A stretch of DNA of 64,000 nucleotides, taken from positions 270,302,045 through 270,366,044 of the forward strand of contig NC_059072.1 in the NCBI RefSeq assembly GCF_020497125.1, written 5' to 3'. Of this stretch, positions 1 through 10,626 are shown one piece after another. This stretch comes from Mauremys mutica (Eukaryota > Chordata > Testudines > Geoemydidae). Numbering within the stretch: the stretch's first letter is position 1; each line of letters opens with the position of its first letter. The notes under the pieces were generated by a model that was given only the letters and a program-made list of their open reading frames with translations, had not been told where the DNA came from and did not search any database. The position numbers and the translations under genes are program-made.

Positions 1-509
1 CCTAGGCTGTCTCTTTTACTTTGTGTGCTGTTCTGACATGCAGTGTAGAGCCTGGGCTTCTGTAGAAGCAGCTGGACTTGAGGAACTGCAGACAGAGCTA
101 CATGCTCTGCTGGCTCCCTATAGGTCATGCTTTGAGAACCCCGGGGTTAGGACACTAAGTCTACCTCCAGATATCTTGTTTTAAATTATAAGACGTTAAA
201 GTGAATTTGATGGTGTCCTGCTAGCCCCATTGCGATAGATCATAAAAACCCCAGCCTGCAAATAGTTTCTGTTCAAAGAAGCTCAGGATGGTAGTAACAG
301 GAGTGTTGGCAATTTTGTATAGTCCAGTTCAAGATAGTACTATTTATTAATCTCTCAGATCCATAAATATTAAACTCAATCACAACTTTAAAAATAATCT
401 AGAATATATGACATTTTCTCAGAATGCAACGTTGAGCATCTCTGCCTTGTTTTTTATTGTGAAGCTAACAGAAACTACAGGAACCTCAGGAGAGTCACAA
501 CTCTTTTGT
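1..509. other. Unannotated AT-rich sequence
   Basis: No gene, RNA or repeat that I recognise. The composition is ordinary AT-rich intergenic or intronic vertebrate DNA with stops in all frames. Confidence 0.5.
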
Positions 510-642
510 TAGGGTAACCAGACAGCAAGTGTGAAAAATCAGGACACAGGTGGGTGGGAGGGGGTGGTAAACAGGCATCTATATAAGACAAAGCCCCAAA
601 TATTGGGACGGTCCCTATAAAGTTGGGACATCTGATCAGCTT
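510..642. mobile_element. Palindromic MITE, diverged copy (AGGGTGACCAGAT-type ends)
   Basis: The stretch begins with AGGGTAACCAGA and ends with a degenerate form of ATCTGGTCACCCT. Inside are the same landmarks as the better copies at 23792-23913 and 39722-39837: a G-rich run, 'tatataag', then 'gggac.gtccctataaa'. The target duplication is no longer visible here, so the boundaries are approximate. It is non-coding and needs an enzyme supplied elsewhere. Confidence 0.65.
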
Positions 643-1836
643 ATTTATTAGTGATGTTTAAGGTTGAGGTAGTTCTTCAATCCCAACCCCTATTTTCAGT
701 CACTTATAGATTTCTCATAAAAATTACTTAGTGTTTCCACCAATATAAATTGTATCTTTTATTGTGAGTTTAATGTTTTCAGTATGTTATAGGTCTGCTA
801 AGGATATTTTGTAATCTGAAACCAACTAATGATGCGATCTGCATTTCCGTGGCAATACAATTTTTTTAAGCAAGCAATCAACATGCTAATCAAAGTTTAT
901 GCAAGCCTCCTAAAACCCTCTCTTTTGGCTTGCACATAGCTCCCGGAACCTTTAAAATCTATTGAATGTAAATTCAAGTAAACATGGAAAAAGAAACCAA
1001 GAAAACAAGAATGACAGCAAGGTTATATTTAAAGTTACCTTGGATGACAATACACTTGGAAAGAAGTGTATTGTTTTATTGTATTTGATTTCAAGCAATC
1101 ATGCATTCAAGTGGATAAGAGCTTTGTTACCAAAAATAAAAGAGGAACAACACTTTACCGTACCTAGCAAAGTGTGCTACGTTGAATTCCTTTACAAATT
1201 GTCCTCACATCCTGATAAAATCCAAGGCTCAAGGACTTGGAGTGAAATCTTAGCTTCACTGAAGTCAATGGGAGCTTTGCCAATGACCACAGCAGGGCCA
1301 GAATTTTATCCTTATTTTCTAGCACTTAGCCATAGTTCTGTTCTCTGTCTGAATGAGTGTAACGTGATATGTGAGTGGTGAGGAATAGTGACTAGTGAAT
1401 ACATGTGGTTAAGCAATCCACAAGCTGAAATTTCTTCAATGTGGCATCTGTATATTTGTAATTGAGGATACAACAAATTTGTAAATATGAAATCTGATTT
1501 ATGAACAAATTGGCAAACAGAAAAAAAGTTTGATAAATATTATAAATAGCCATTTCAAAGTAATTTTTTGTGAAATTAAGGACTGTTTGTGAATTTAGTG
1601 CTCTGTGTTTTTATTAATTATTGTATAAGTACCTAGGTGCTGTTATAAGACCCTATAGAAGTATTTTGCTATCCTTCCTAATTCTGATGTGGTGGTATTT
1701 CTGTGCTTGTATCAGAGTATAGTAGCAACATTCTGTACAAGCAGTAACCTAGCAGATGGGGAAGTTAAAGTTTTGAAAGACAATAGTCATCATTATGACT
1801 ATGGCTAACCGATTTTGTTTTAGAAGCCATTGAATT
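643..1836. other. No gene recognised; open frame at 962-1381 probably non-coding
   Basis: AT-rich sequence. A 139-codon + frame at 962-1381 has no family resemblance that I recognise. Its C-terminal third is the translation of a short phrase (about 1262-1311, 'gtcaatgggagctttgcc...gggccagaattttatcc') that recurs elsewhere in this window (13945-14002, 33538-33588). The frame therefore runs into an interspersed repeat, and I do not call it a gene. Confidence 0.5.
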
Positions 1837-1860
1837 GACTCTAATTCAGGGACTCTAATT

Positions 1861-2050
1861 CAGGAAGGCGTGTCCAGCACATCCCTCGGCTCATGCCGTT
1901 TCCCGCAGCCCCCATTGGCCTGGAGTGGCGAACCGTGGCCAGTGGGAGCCACGATCAGCCGAACCTGTGGACGTGGCAGGTAAACAAACCGGCCCGGCCT
2001 GCCAGGGTGCCTACCTTGGTGGGCCGTGTGCTAAAGGTTGCCGATACCTG
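1861..2050. mobile_element. hAT-type non-autonomous element (GC-rich 'GGCAACC' family), copy 1
   Basis: 190 bp flanked by a perfect 8-bp target duplication CTCTAATT (1853-1860 and 2051-2058), the hAT hallmark. The right end reads 'gtgctaaaggttgccgatacctg'; the left end is worn. The interior ('cattggcctggagtggcgaacc...gtaaacaaaccggcccggcc') is shared with copies at 35792-35997 and 57065-57267. It has no coding capacity. Confidence 0.8.
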
Positions 2051-2324
2051 CTCTAATTAGTATTTCAAATCAAAATCTTGTGAATGATCACTGGAGCTGG
2101 AAGAAATTTTTCAGTAGAAGCCTTTTTTGCCAAAAATATATATTGAGGTCAAATGAAACATTTCACAAATGTGTCTATTGAAATGAATAAAAGAAAAATA
2201 ATAATTGGAAATGCTTCATTGTGATAATGTTGAAATGAAACATTCAGTTTTTCAGGCTAGATGCACAAGAGGATTTAAGCATCATTTGCAGAACTGAGGG
2301 GGTGACGGTGTCTCCTCATGTACC

Positions 2325-2430
2325 CATAACCTAGTGGTTACCCCACTCATCTGGTGTGTGGAAGTACCAGGTTTGGCTCCTGAATCTGGAAGGGACTTGA
2401 ACTAAGGTCTCCCCCACTTCCAGGTGAGAG
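2325..2430. repeat. tRNA-like SINE-type repeat fragment
   Basis: Reads 'cctagtggttaccccactcatctgg...' then 'gggacttgaactaaggtctccc'. This is an A-box-like 'tagtggtta' followed by an inverted B-box-like 'ggacttgaac'. Similar sequence occurs at 2868-3000 and 25555-25665. It looks like a degenerate palindromic tRNA-derived repeat; the family name is unknown to me. Confidence 0.45.
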
Positions 2431-2438
2431 CCCTAATC

Positions 2439-2749
2439 CAGGGATAGGCAACCTATGGCACGGGTGTCGAAGTCGGCACACAAGCTGATTTTCAGTGGCA
2501 CTCACACTGCCCGGGTCCTGGCCACCAGTCTGGGGGGTTCTGCATTTTAATTTAATTTTAAATGAAGCTTCTTAAACATTTTAAAAGCCTTATTTACTTT
2601 ACATACAACAATACTTTAGTTATATATTATAGACTTATAGAAAGAGACCTTTTAAAAACATTAAAATGTATTACTGGCACTCGAAACCTTAAATTAGAGT
2701 GAATAATTGAAGACTCAGCACACCACTTCTGAAAGGTTGCCGACCCCTG
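2439..2749. mobile_element. hAT-type MITE, AT-rich interior, copy 1
   Basis: 311 bp with ends CAGGGATAGGCAACCT and (reverse complement of the right end) CAGGGGTCGGCAACCT. A perfect 8-bp target duplication CCCTAATC lies at 2431-2438 and 2750-2757. A second copy in the opposite orientation is at 54759-55064. The interior has 'ttttaatttaattttaaatg' and 'ttatatattatagactta' and no open frame. The superfamily follows from the 8-bp duplication and the CAGGG ends. Confidence 0.88.
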
Positions 2750-2867
2750 CCCTAATCACAGGGCTGTTCTGGAGCGTGTTTCTCTCACTTTCTCCTGGTG
2801 AAGCTCTTCCACTTTGTGTAAAGTACTTCAACATGCATTGGGCTGGAGAGAGAGCATAAAAGTGAAG

Positions 2868-3000
2868 GACTATAGCCCAGTGGTTAGGACACCCACCTGG
2901 AGTGAGGGAGGGGCGAATAGCTGCGTTCAAGTCCAACCATTAAAGCAGGGATTCAAACTTGGTCTCCTGCATCCAGACAAGTCCTCTAACCATTGGCATT
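2868..3000. repeat. tRNA-like SINE-type repeat fragment
   Basis: Contains 'tagcccagtggttaggacacccacctgg', a tRNA A-box-like head, followed by 'ggattcaaacttggtctcctgcat', a B-box-like segment in inverse orientation. Same family as 2325-2430 and 25555-25665. Short spurious frames cross it on both strands. Confidence 0.45.
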
Positions 3001-4189
3001 CTGAGTATAAAGGTCTGCTGCCACCACTACTGTTTTGTATATCTAGTTATTTATTTCCTTTTTCTTTTTTTTATGTTAAATAAAAACAAAGTTTAAAATG
3101 TCCCCAAATCAAATGTTTTATTTTGGGTTGAACTAAATGAATTGACCCCAAAGTGGAACTTACCCATCTTTTTGATTGGCCAAAAAATTCTGACAGTGTT
3201 TGGTTTTCGTTTGACCTGGACTGAGATTTTTCTCTTCTATTTTTGGAACTGCCAGGGAAACAAAAACATCTGTTATTTGCACAGCTATCTAGCTGCTAGA
3301 TAATGTTTGTTGGAAAATACCTGTGGTGTAAGCAGCTGCCATTAAAATTTTTACATGGCATTTTGTTCAATATGCCTCCGACTGAAATGGGGAGTTGCAA
3401 ATTGCGTCTCACCACATCAGAAAGTGCCCAGCGTACTGTACAGTGCTTGGGATGAGAGAGGGCCAGCAGCATTTCCACTGCTGACAAAAAGAGGACAGAT
3501 TTCATTCTACAAAGCCCCACCAATGGGGCTGCAATAACCAGGTGCAGAGCCCATACATCCCATTTTATGAACTGCACTGGACAACTGTTGGTACTATCTA
3601 TGGGTGAATTTAACCCTTGGCATATTGGACCTTTTTCTGCGTGGTTAAACGGAAAGGGTCTGCAGTGTTCTGTCAGACAATTGAGTTTGGTTCCTATTAC
3701 TTCAATGAATACAAAAATAAAATAAAAGTAATTATCCTTTAGCCATACCACAATGAGTGGTGATCTCATCAGATCTCATAAAGGAGTCCATGAAATACAC
3801 ATTTTTGTGCACCAGAAATTACACCTACTGCAGAACTTCCTTCCGCAATTCTGAATACACTTCTCCCTTACTATTTATATTAATGATTCTATCAACATTT
3901 CTCTCCTTAGATGGCTGTCACACAAGAATTGTCCAAACCTAACTTTACCGTATTGAGCTTCTGAGATTTGACAAGATCACAACCCAAGGTGTGTGGCCAA
4001 AGGGTAGCTTTATGAATTTTTAAGTCTATAAAAGATTGTTGGAATGTCTCATTTTTGTACTCACAGAAATGAAAGAAAACAAGACTACTTTTCTTCACAT
4101 AAAACTGCACTTTTCATTTAAACTTCTGTGACACCGAACCAGAAAGAATTAAGCAGCTAGCAGGCTACATGGCCCATATTCAACCTTTA
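3001..4189. other. No gene recognised
   Basis: Mixed-composition sequence without a repeat that I can name. A 157-codon - frame at 3296-3769 has no motif, no family resemblance and no splice or initiation context that would support it. Confidence 0.5.
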
Positions 4190-4445
4190 AAAACATATTA
4201 GAAAAGTATATAAATAGTCATTAGGGCTATTCCTTATAATTAGCTAACATAGCCATGGTCCACTATGACCCCCCAGATCCCTGTCCACAGTACTCCTTCC
4301 TAGGCAGTCATTTCCCATTTTGCTTGTGTATGCAACTGATTGTTCCTTCCTAAGTGGAATACTTTGCATTTGTCCTTATTGAATTTTATCCTATTTACTT
4401 CAGACTGTTTCTCCAGTTTGTCCAGAGTACATTGTTGCTCTTTCA
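4190..4445. mobile_element. CR1-type LINE fragment (non-coding end)
   Basis: Contains the phrase 'gatccctgtccacagtactccttcctaggcagtcatttcc' followed by 'tttgcatttgtccttattgaattttatcctatttacttcaga', which I know as a recurrent CR1-family non-coding segment in reptile and bird genomes. No open frame. Orientation is not assigned. Confidence 0.6.
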
Positions 4446-5367
4446 TTCAGTCTTCTACCTTTAAATGGGAGGCAGCGGCAGGGCATGAGGAAATACAAGA
4501 GATGCATATGGCGTAGTTCCATACTTGGACTTCAGGGAGCAGCTGTCTATGCACAGAGGTTCTGCTAACATTTTAATACATTCATCTTAAAGGGAAAGAA
4601 ATGTTGCTTTGACAGTTAATCATATCATTAAATTGCACATATCTCTTTACTTTTACAATGGATTAACAGTGTTAACAGCTGATTTTTATCTGACAAGACC
4701 CGAAATTGAGGCTTATGTGTTTCTTTGGAATAGCTGACAATAGCACAAAAATTTAAGGGAGAGGAGGGGAGTCCATTTCTTACACTGCTTTAGGTATCTG
4801 AGATCAGCTTTTACAGGGACTTAAACACAAGTTCTGGAAGGTACATAAGAAATTAAACATGTTTACGCATAAACTGGGGATATCCCTGTTCTGAGGGCCT
4901 GTTCTCGTGTTCCTGTCAGAAAAAAGTGTTCATCCACTACTAGGGGTGGGTGTAATTGGCAGGCACAGGAGTGGTGGGGATACTGGCCTCCAACTCCTCT
5001 TTACATTCCTCCATGGTCCATGAATACAAGAGTTAATGGATCATAATCTCTGGTCTTCAGTGTCCCTATGACCTATGGTAGTTAGAACAGACTTGCTAAG
5101 TTTTCCAACAAGTGTCTTTTACATTAGACAAAGATGGGATGAGCTGGAAAATTCAAGTCTGTTTCTAAATGTCAAATACCCAAGAGTCCAGGGGTGCCAA
5201 GATCCAAAGTTTTGGTTCACCCAGTTAAATAGTGATAAGATTTTGATCCAGAACCAGATTCTGAACCCTTTAATCCCTGTCCCCCAATACACCAATATTT
5301 GTGAACCTAAATCTGTGAGCTGCACTCTTTCCTACATTTGCTTTAACTGAACTAGTGTCCTTTAGAC
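4446..5367. other. No gene recognised
   Basis: AT-rich sequence with nothing recognisable. The 91-codon + frame at 5075-5350 and its antisense partner have no supporting features. Confidence 0.45.
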
Positions 5368-5740
5368 CAGTGATTGTCAACCAGGGGTTGTCTTCCAGAG
5401 GGTACATTGCATCTAGATATTTGCCTAGTTTTACAACAGGAACCATAAAAAGCACTAGTTAAGTCAGTACAAACTAAAATTTCACATAGACAATGACTTG
5501 TTTATACTGCTCTATATACTATACACTGAAATGTAAGTACAGTATTTATATTCCAATTGATTTTATAATTGTATAGTAAAAATGCGAAAGTAAACAATTT
5601 TTCAGTAATAGTGTGCTGTGTATATTTTTACGTCTGATTTTGCAAGCAAGTAGTTTTTAATAGAGGTGAAACTTGGGGTACCCAAGACAAATCAGACTCC
5701 TGAAAGGGGTACAGTAGTCTGGAAAGGTGGAAAGCCAATG
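5368..5740. mobile_element. hAT-like non-autonomous element
   Basis: Begins CAGTGATTGTCAACCAGGGG and ends '...ctggaaaggtggaaagccaatg', a worn inverse of the start. The AT-rich interior ('gacaatgacttgtttatactgctctatatactatacactg') matches a turtle interspersed repeat that I recognise from its text. Flanking 8-mers (ctttagac / ctctggtc) agree at only five positions, so the target duplication is weak and the copy is old. Confidence 0.6.
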
Positions 5741-7436
5741 CTCTGGTCAATTAATTTTAGCCATATTATAAGCTGGAATCAAGTTTTGTGATAAACTATG
5801 TACAATATGTGTAGGATCAATACACTTTTGTGGTGTAATTGTAGTCAATTTGTATGGGAGAAACTACAATGGTAACTAAATTAAATATAGAGCAAATAAC
5901 TTCGCTCTTGACAGGAAAACAAAAGGGCCAGATTTCTTCTATTAATATTACTATACTATACTCTGCAGGTAAAATGTTGTTCATGAAATAATTTTAAGGA
6001 CAGGTGAATTTATCAGAATGTGACCTTTGCATATGATTTTTCTTTTTTACTTCCACATTGAAAGCATCATGTAAAGAAAAGATGATACACTATTAAATGA
6101 AGAAACAAAGGCAACAAGGAGCAGAGCAAGCAGCGTTTTTTTATGATAATTCACTGGTTATGTTAAATGAAATCACTGAAATGGATGGGTGCTAGGAAGC
6201 ATTCTAATGAATACAAGGAGTTTTGGCTAGGATTCCAGCAGCTCTGTAACAATAATTGCATTGATGTATTTGGTCATAAAAGCATCACTTTGACTATCAG
6301 TATTCTTAATACCATGGAGAACTCTTGCCACATAGCATTGCTACAAAGCTAAGGCAGCGATATGTTCTTTGAGAATACCTTTTTAAATATTTTATGAGCA
6401 AGAAGCGACTTACACAGGTTATCCCAAACTAATGCCAAATGAAATGTGTATATCATGACATACCATCATATATTTTTCTTATGCCACTTCTTAGAGAAGT
6501 TATTTTTTTAAATAGCATTTTTAATTGCTACAAATGTTGTATCCCTCTGTCCATAAAGCCACATTGATTTTTTACAGTAGAGATGAATCCCCAAGCCCCT
6601 AAATTCAAAATAAAGTTTTAAAATAAAACCCTAATGATTTTAAATAGTTTTCCTATACATCAGAGTGTGACGATTTTGAAAGGCCATCTGGTATCTATCT
6701 GGTTTATACTTGGATTGTAAGCTCTTAGAGGCAGGGACTTTTTGTATGGTACCTAGCACAAAGGAGTTCCAGTCATGGAGCAAAACAAAAATATCATGAC
6801 CTGACGGGCTAAAAATATATGCTTTATATTTTTTATAAATGGGGAATCCTAGGGTTGAAATTTCGCCTCACTGAATTAGTGGGAGTTTTGCTATCGATTC
6901 TAATGGAGCCAGAATTTGACCCCACAATGTATGTAGAGATAAGGCAGATGTTTCTAGTTCTGGATTTGAAATACATCAATCAAGGACTACATATTGCCTG
7001 AATTTTAAGGAGAAACTTCATGATAGACAGGAAAGGAAACATTTTTGTGATGTATTTCTTTTTTTTCCTATCTTTTTTTTGAAAGCTGATGAGTTATTCA
7101 GAATAAATTTCATCCTGGCAAAGAGAGATTAGTAAAAAGAAGACAAATTAGTGGACAAATTTGCAAAATAAATGCAATTAACAACTTGGTTGTAGAAATA
7201 AATTGTCAGATGGAGAGCATGACAGAGTAAGTGTTGCTTAACTAAATATTGAGTATAAAGATTTCACTGACCTTCATTTTGGAATATAACTACATAACCT
7301 CCTTATGATTTATAACTTGTCTTATCCACAAATATTTTTAAGATGTCCCAGCCTATCTTTTAAGGATAATCTATAGCAAGAATTCATCACAGTACTAGAA
7401 ATATTCATAGATACATGGCTCATTTCCATATACATT
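5741..7436. other. No gene; contains one small ancient repeat piece
   Basis: AT-rich sequence. At about 6700-6785 lies 'ggattgtaagctcttagaggcagggac...ggtacctagcacaa', a short phrase common in amniote genomes. A second recurrent phrase, 'gtgggagttttgc...gagccagaatttgacccc', is at about 6855-6925. No coding feature is supported. Confidence 0.45.
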
Positions 7437-7670
7437 ATTATTAATCATACCTAGCTCTTATATAGCACTTTTCATCAGTAGATTTCAAAGTGCTTTACAA
7501 AGGAAATCATAATCTTCATTTTGCAGATGGGAGAAAACAGGTACAGAGGGGAAGTGCCCACAGTCACCCAAGCATGCAAGGAGCACAGCTGGAAATGGAA
7601 ACCAAGCCTTCTGGGTCTAAGTCCAGTGGTCTATGCACTAGGCAACACCACTTCCTATTATACTTGATAT
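7437..7670 (-). repeat. MIR-type CORE-SINE
   Basis: Reads 'tcttatatagcacttttcatcagtagatttcaaagtgctttacaaag', then 'cattttgcagatgggag', 'cacagtcacccaagcatgca', and ends 'gtccagtggtctatgcactagg'. This is the MIR/CORE-SINE layout with the tRNA-like head on the right, hence - strand. Low-divergence blocks make the call fairly firm. The 65-codon frame across it is spurious. Confidence 0.7.
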
Positions 7671-10171
7671 CAGTGCATGTGTTGTAGGAATATCCATGTG
7701 ATAAATATATCATGCGCCTAAGGACGCCTCACTTAAACTCTGCCAAAATTTTATTTTCTGCCTGTATCACTTCTAACATCCAAATCTCTCAGCAGCATCC
7801 AGAGCTACTATTTAAAAGCAAAACAAAAATGTTCCAGAGAAATAATTCCTTATCTCCCTGAAATATGGAACTTTCCCCACATAAAAATTACACTGGTGTG
7901 AGATACAAGATGGGTAACAATTAATCCTTTGTTGCTACACAGTAGGTGCTTAAAACTACTGTGATGGCCATGGTATAAAGAGCTGGGTGGATAATGTTTA
8001 GGAATATTAGTTTAACACTACTGGAAAGGGCAAATTCTCAATGGGATAACTGACTTTATTCTAGCTTTGATAGGTCCATTGATGTCAGAGATTAAAAGAC
8101 TATTTTGTAAGTCTAAATAATGCATTTTAGAAATATATAATGTGTACAGAGATCTGTACAACTGGACTCATACTGAAACAGTTGGCTTTACAAGTGAATG
8201 GTTATGAAAAAATGTGTAAATTAGTTTTCTGTAAAATATGGGGCATATGCCACTAAGATAGTGTGGTGTGGTATAACAGCTTTATTGCCACAGTTACATG
8301 CGTAACTCACTCATGACTTCATAAAACTTTTTTACCACACTATTAGATCTGTGCATACACAGAATACGTATGTGAAAAAATACACTTGTGATATATACTG
8401 AGTATGATTATGCGTAAAATGAAATCTTTGCATCTCTCTGAGCTCTTTATATGGTATATATCCTCTTTTTATATCTTTAACAATGCACTGTTAACTTTGC
8501 TTTGGACCTCAGACTAGATACTCTTTAAGAAACCTAAATTAGACTTGTATTCTAAGACATTCCCTCAAAACATAATATCAGTGAAAATTGTAAGCTAACA
8601 CATGTAGAGTTATTCTGAAAAGAAACAACTGCTTTGAATAACTACTGTCCACAGAAAGTACTGTGTCCTTTCATAGCATTACAAAGGGGACTTGATAGAT
8701 TTTAAGCATTATTCAATTTTCTACTTCTAAGTTCTAAAGTATGCAATAGAAGTACAAAAGATCCCAAGCCAGAAGGCAATGGTTGATGGCAAAAGTTGTT
8801 TGATGAAGTAACTTAAAAATAAGAGCAAATCTAGGTCATAAACAGATGACTGCTGTTGGAGAGAACAAGAATACCAGTTTTGGTAGAACTTATTTGTACA
8901 AAAGCTCATCAGAGCATGAAACAAACTTCTACTATAAATTGTAAAAGAAAGGCAAAAAATATGTACCATTTAATAATATCTACAGTGAAAATGCAGAGAC
9001 ATGGGGTGATGAGTCCATGAAATAGGTGACAGGCTGAATTTTGCTTAATCTTTTTAACACCACATACCCTGAAAAGTTAAAATCAATGGCCTTCCTACAC
9101 TATTGTCAGAATTCAGAACATAATAGCATAATACTAGTATTAACTCCTGCTGATTTACAGTCCACCTCTCTATAAATATACCCGAAGACTTTGTCTTTTT
9201 TACTGCAGAGAACCAGTAATGCCAATGGCTTATTCATAATGCCCTCCCCTGCATGCTATACCCTTGGTATGTATTTTATTCACTTCTTCCTTTTGGGGCA
9301 ATAATCTCTAATATTCTTGGTCTCTGATCTCATTATGTTGCAGTTTCTAGAACTAAACAAAATTAGCCACTTCTTGGCAACTACACCAAATTTATTCTGG
9401 ATTTGTTTAGCATTTTCCTCTGATGTTTGCTATAACTCCTTCCTGACCCTAACATTTTGTGTTCTTACCAGTTTCAGACACTGTTCTTTAAGACAACTTA
9501 TTTGGATAATATACAATTTACTGTATTTACTGTAAAAGCACTAGGAATATTCTTGTTTTCAGGGGCCGTTCCCAGTTCCTGCCATTTTAACAAAAAAAAA
9601 CCCACACAACCACACCCAGACCACACCACTTTTTTGTGGTCTTAGTTTTGCAATTTCTGCAGACTGGCTACCTGAAGAAGCAGTCCACCAACAGAGCCAC
9701 TGAAACTGACAGCAAGCTGGCTGATTGTGTAAGCATGTCAAGCATAGCAACTCATTAATGCTGTTCTGCAGATAAGGGGATTCTATGGTCTTCTATAATG
9801 AAGAAGTTTCAGTAATACAGACTTTTGGATATCTTATACTTTTAAAAAGATGGCCTAGATTCTTTGTTTGCATCCCTCTTATGCTGGACTCAGCAGAGCA
9901 GGGAGGTACAGGAGAAGGGGGAGACAGCTACCTGGCCCAGGCAGGCTGGAGGTTGTTCTAATCTGCACCAGATGGTTATGGTCTCCTGGAGAATATGATT
10001 AAACTGGAAATTGCTGCAGAACTTGGTACTCCAGCTCATCTCTCTGCCCACTCCTTTCTGCCCTGCCCCACACTGTGCACTGGGAACCTCAGGGAAGGTG
10101 GTGTAGAGGCAATGGAATCAGCTCCTGAGGGTGCCGAGGATGCCTCCATGATGGGGTATTCCCAGCTAAGG
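7671..10171. other. No gene recognised
   Basis: AT-rich sequence to about 9850, then more GC-rich. A C/A-rich run with poly-A is at about 9590-9625. The open frames here (8727-8969 -, 9317-9535 +, 9559-9750 -) lack motifs and appear to be chance. Confidence 0.45.
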
Positions 10172-10179
10172 GTTCAGAG

Positions 10180-10618
10180 CAGGGCCGGCTCCAGAGCCCA
10201 GCGGGGCAAGCACCCGCCTGGGGCGGCCCTTTCCCGGGGGGGCAGCAGGCTGGGCCGGCGGACCTGCCGCAGTCATGCCTGCGGGAGGTCCACCGGAGCC
10301 CCGGGAGCAGCGGACCTGCCGCAGGCATGACTGCGGAGGGGACGCTCGGCCGGCGGCTTCAGTGGACCTCCCGCAGGCATGACTGCGGACGGTTCGCTGG
10401 TCCCGCGGCTCGGCTGGACCTTCCGCAGGCATGCCTGCGGCAGCTCAACTGGAGCCGCTGGACCAGCGAACCGCCCGCAGCTGCGGGAGGTCCAGCCGAG
10501 CCGCGCGACCAGCGGACCCTCCGCAGTCATGCCCGCGGGAGGTCCGCTGCTCCCGCGGCTCGGGGGCGCCTCCCGGGCATGACTGCTTGGGGCGGTCAAA
10601 TTTGTAGAGCCGCCCCTG
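10180..10618. mobile_element. GC-rich hAT-type element with internal tandem/palindromic units
   Basis: 439 bp with ends CAGGGCCGGCTC and (reverse complement of the right end) CAGGGGCGGCTCTA, flanked by a perfect 8-bp duplication GTTCAGAG (10172-10179 and 10619-10626). The interior is CpG-rich and repeats 'ccgcaggcatgactgcgg'-like palindromic blocks on both strands. These blocks open five overlapping spurious frames of 67-118 codons. Non-autonomous, with no transposase code. Confidence 0.85.
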
Positions 10619-10626
10619 GTTCAGAG

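Noticed and set aside
962..1381. 139-codon + open frame
   Set aside because: No recognisable domain; its last third is the translation of a recurrent repeat phrase; no splice or initiation evidence.
3296..3769. 157-codon - open frame
   Set aside because: No motif or family similarity; the region is ordinary AT-rich DNA with an overlapping opposite frame; length is within chance for 64 kb.
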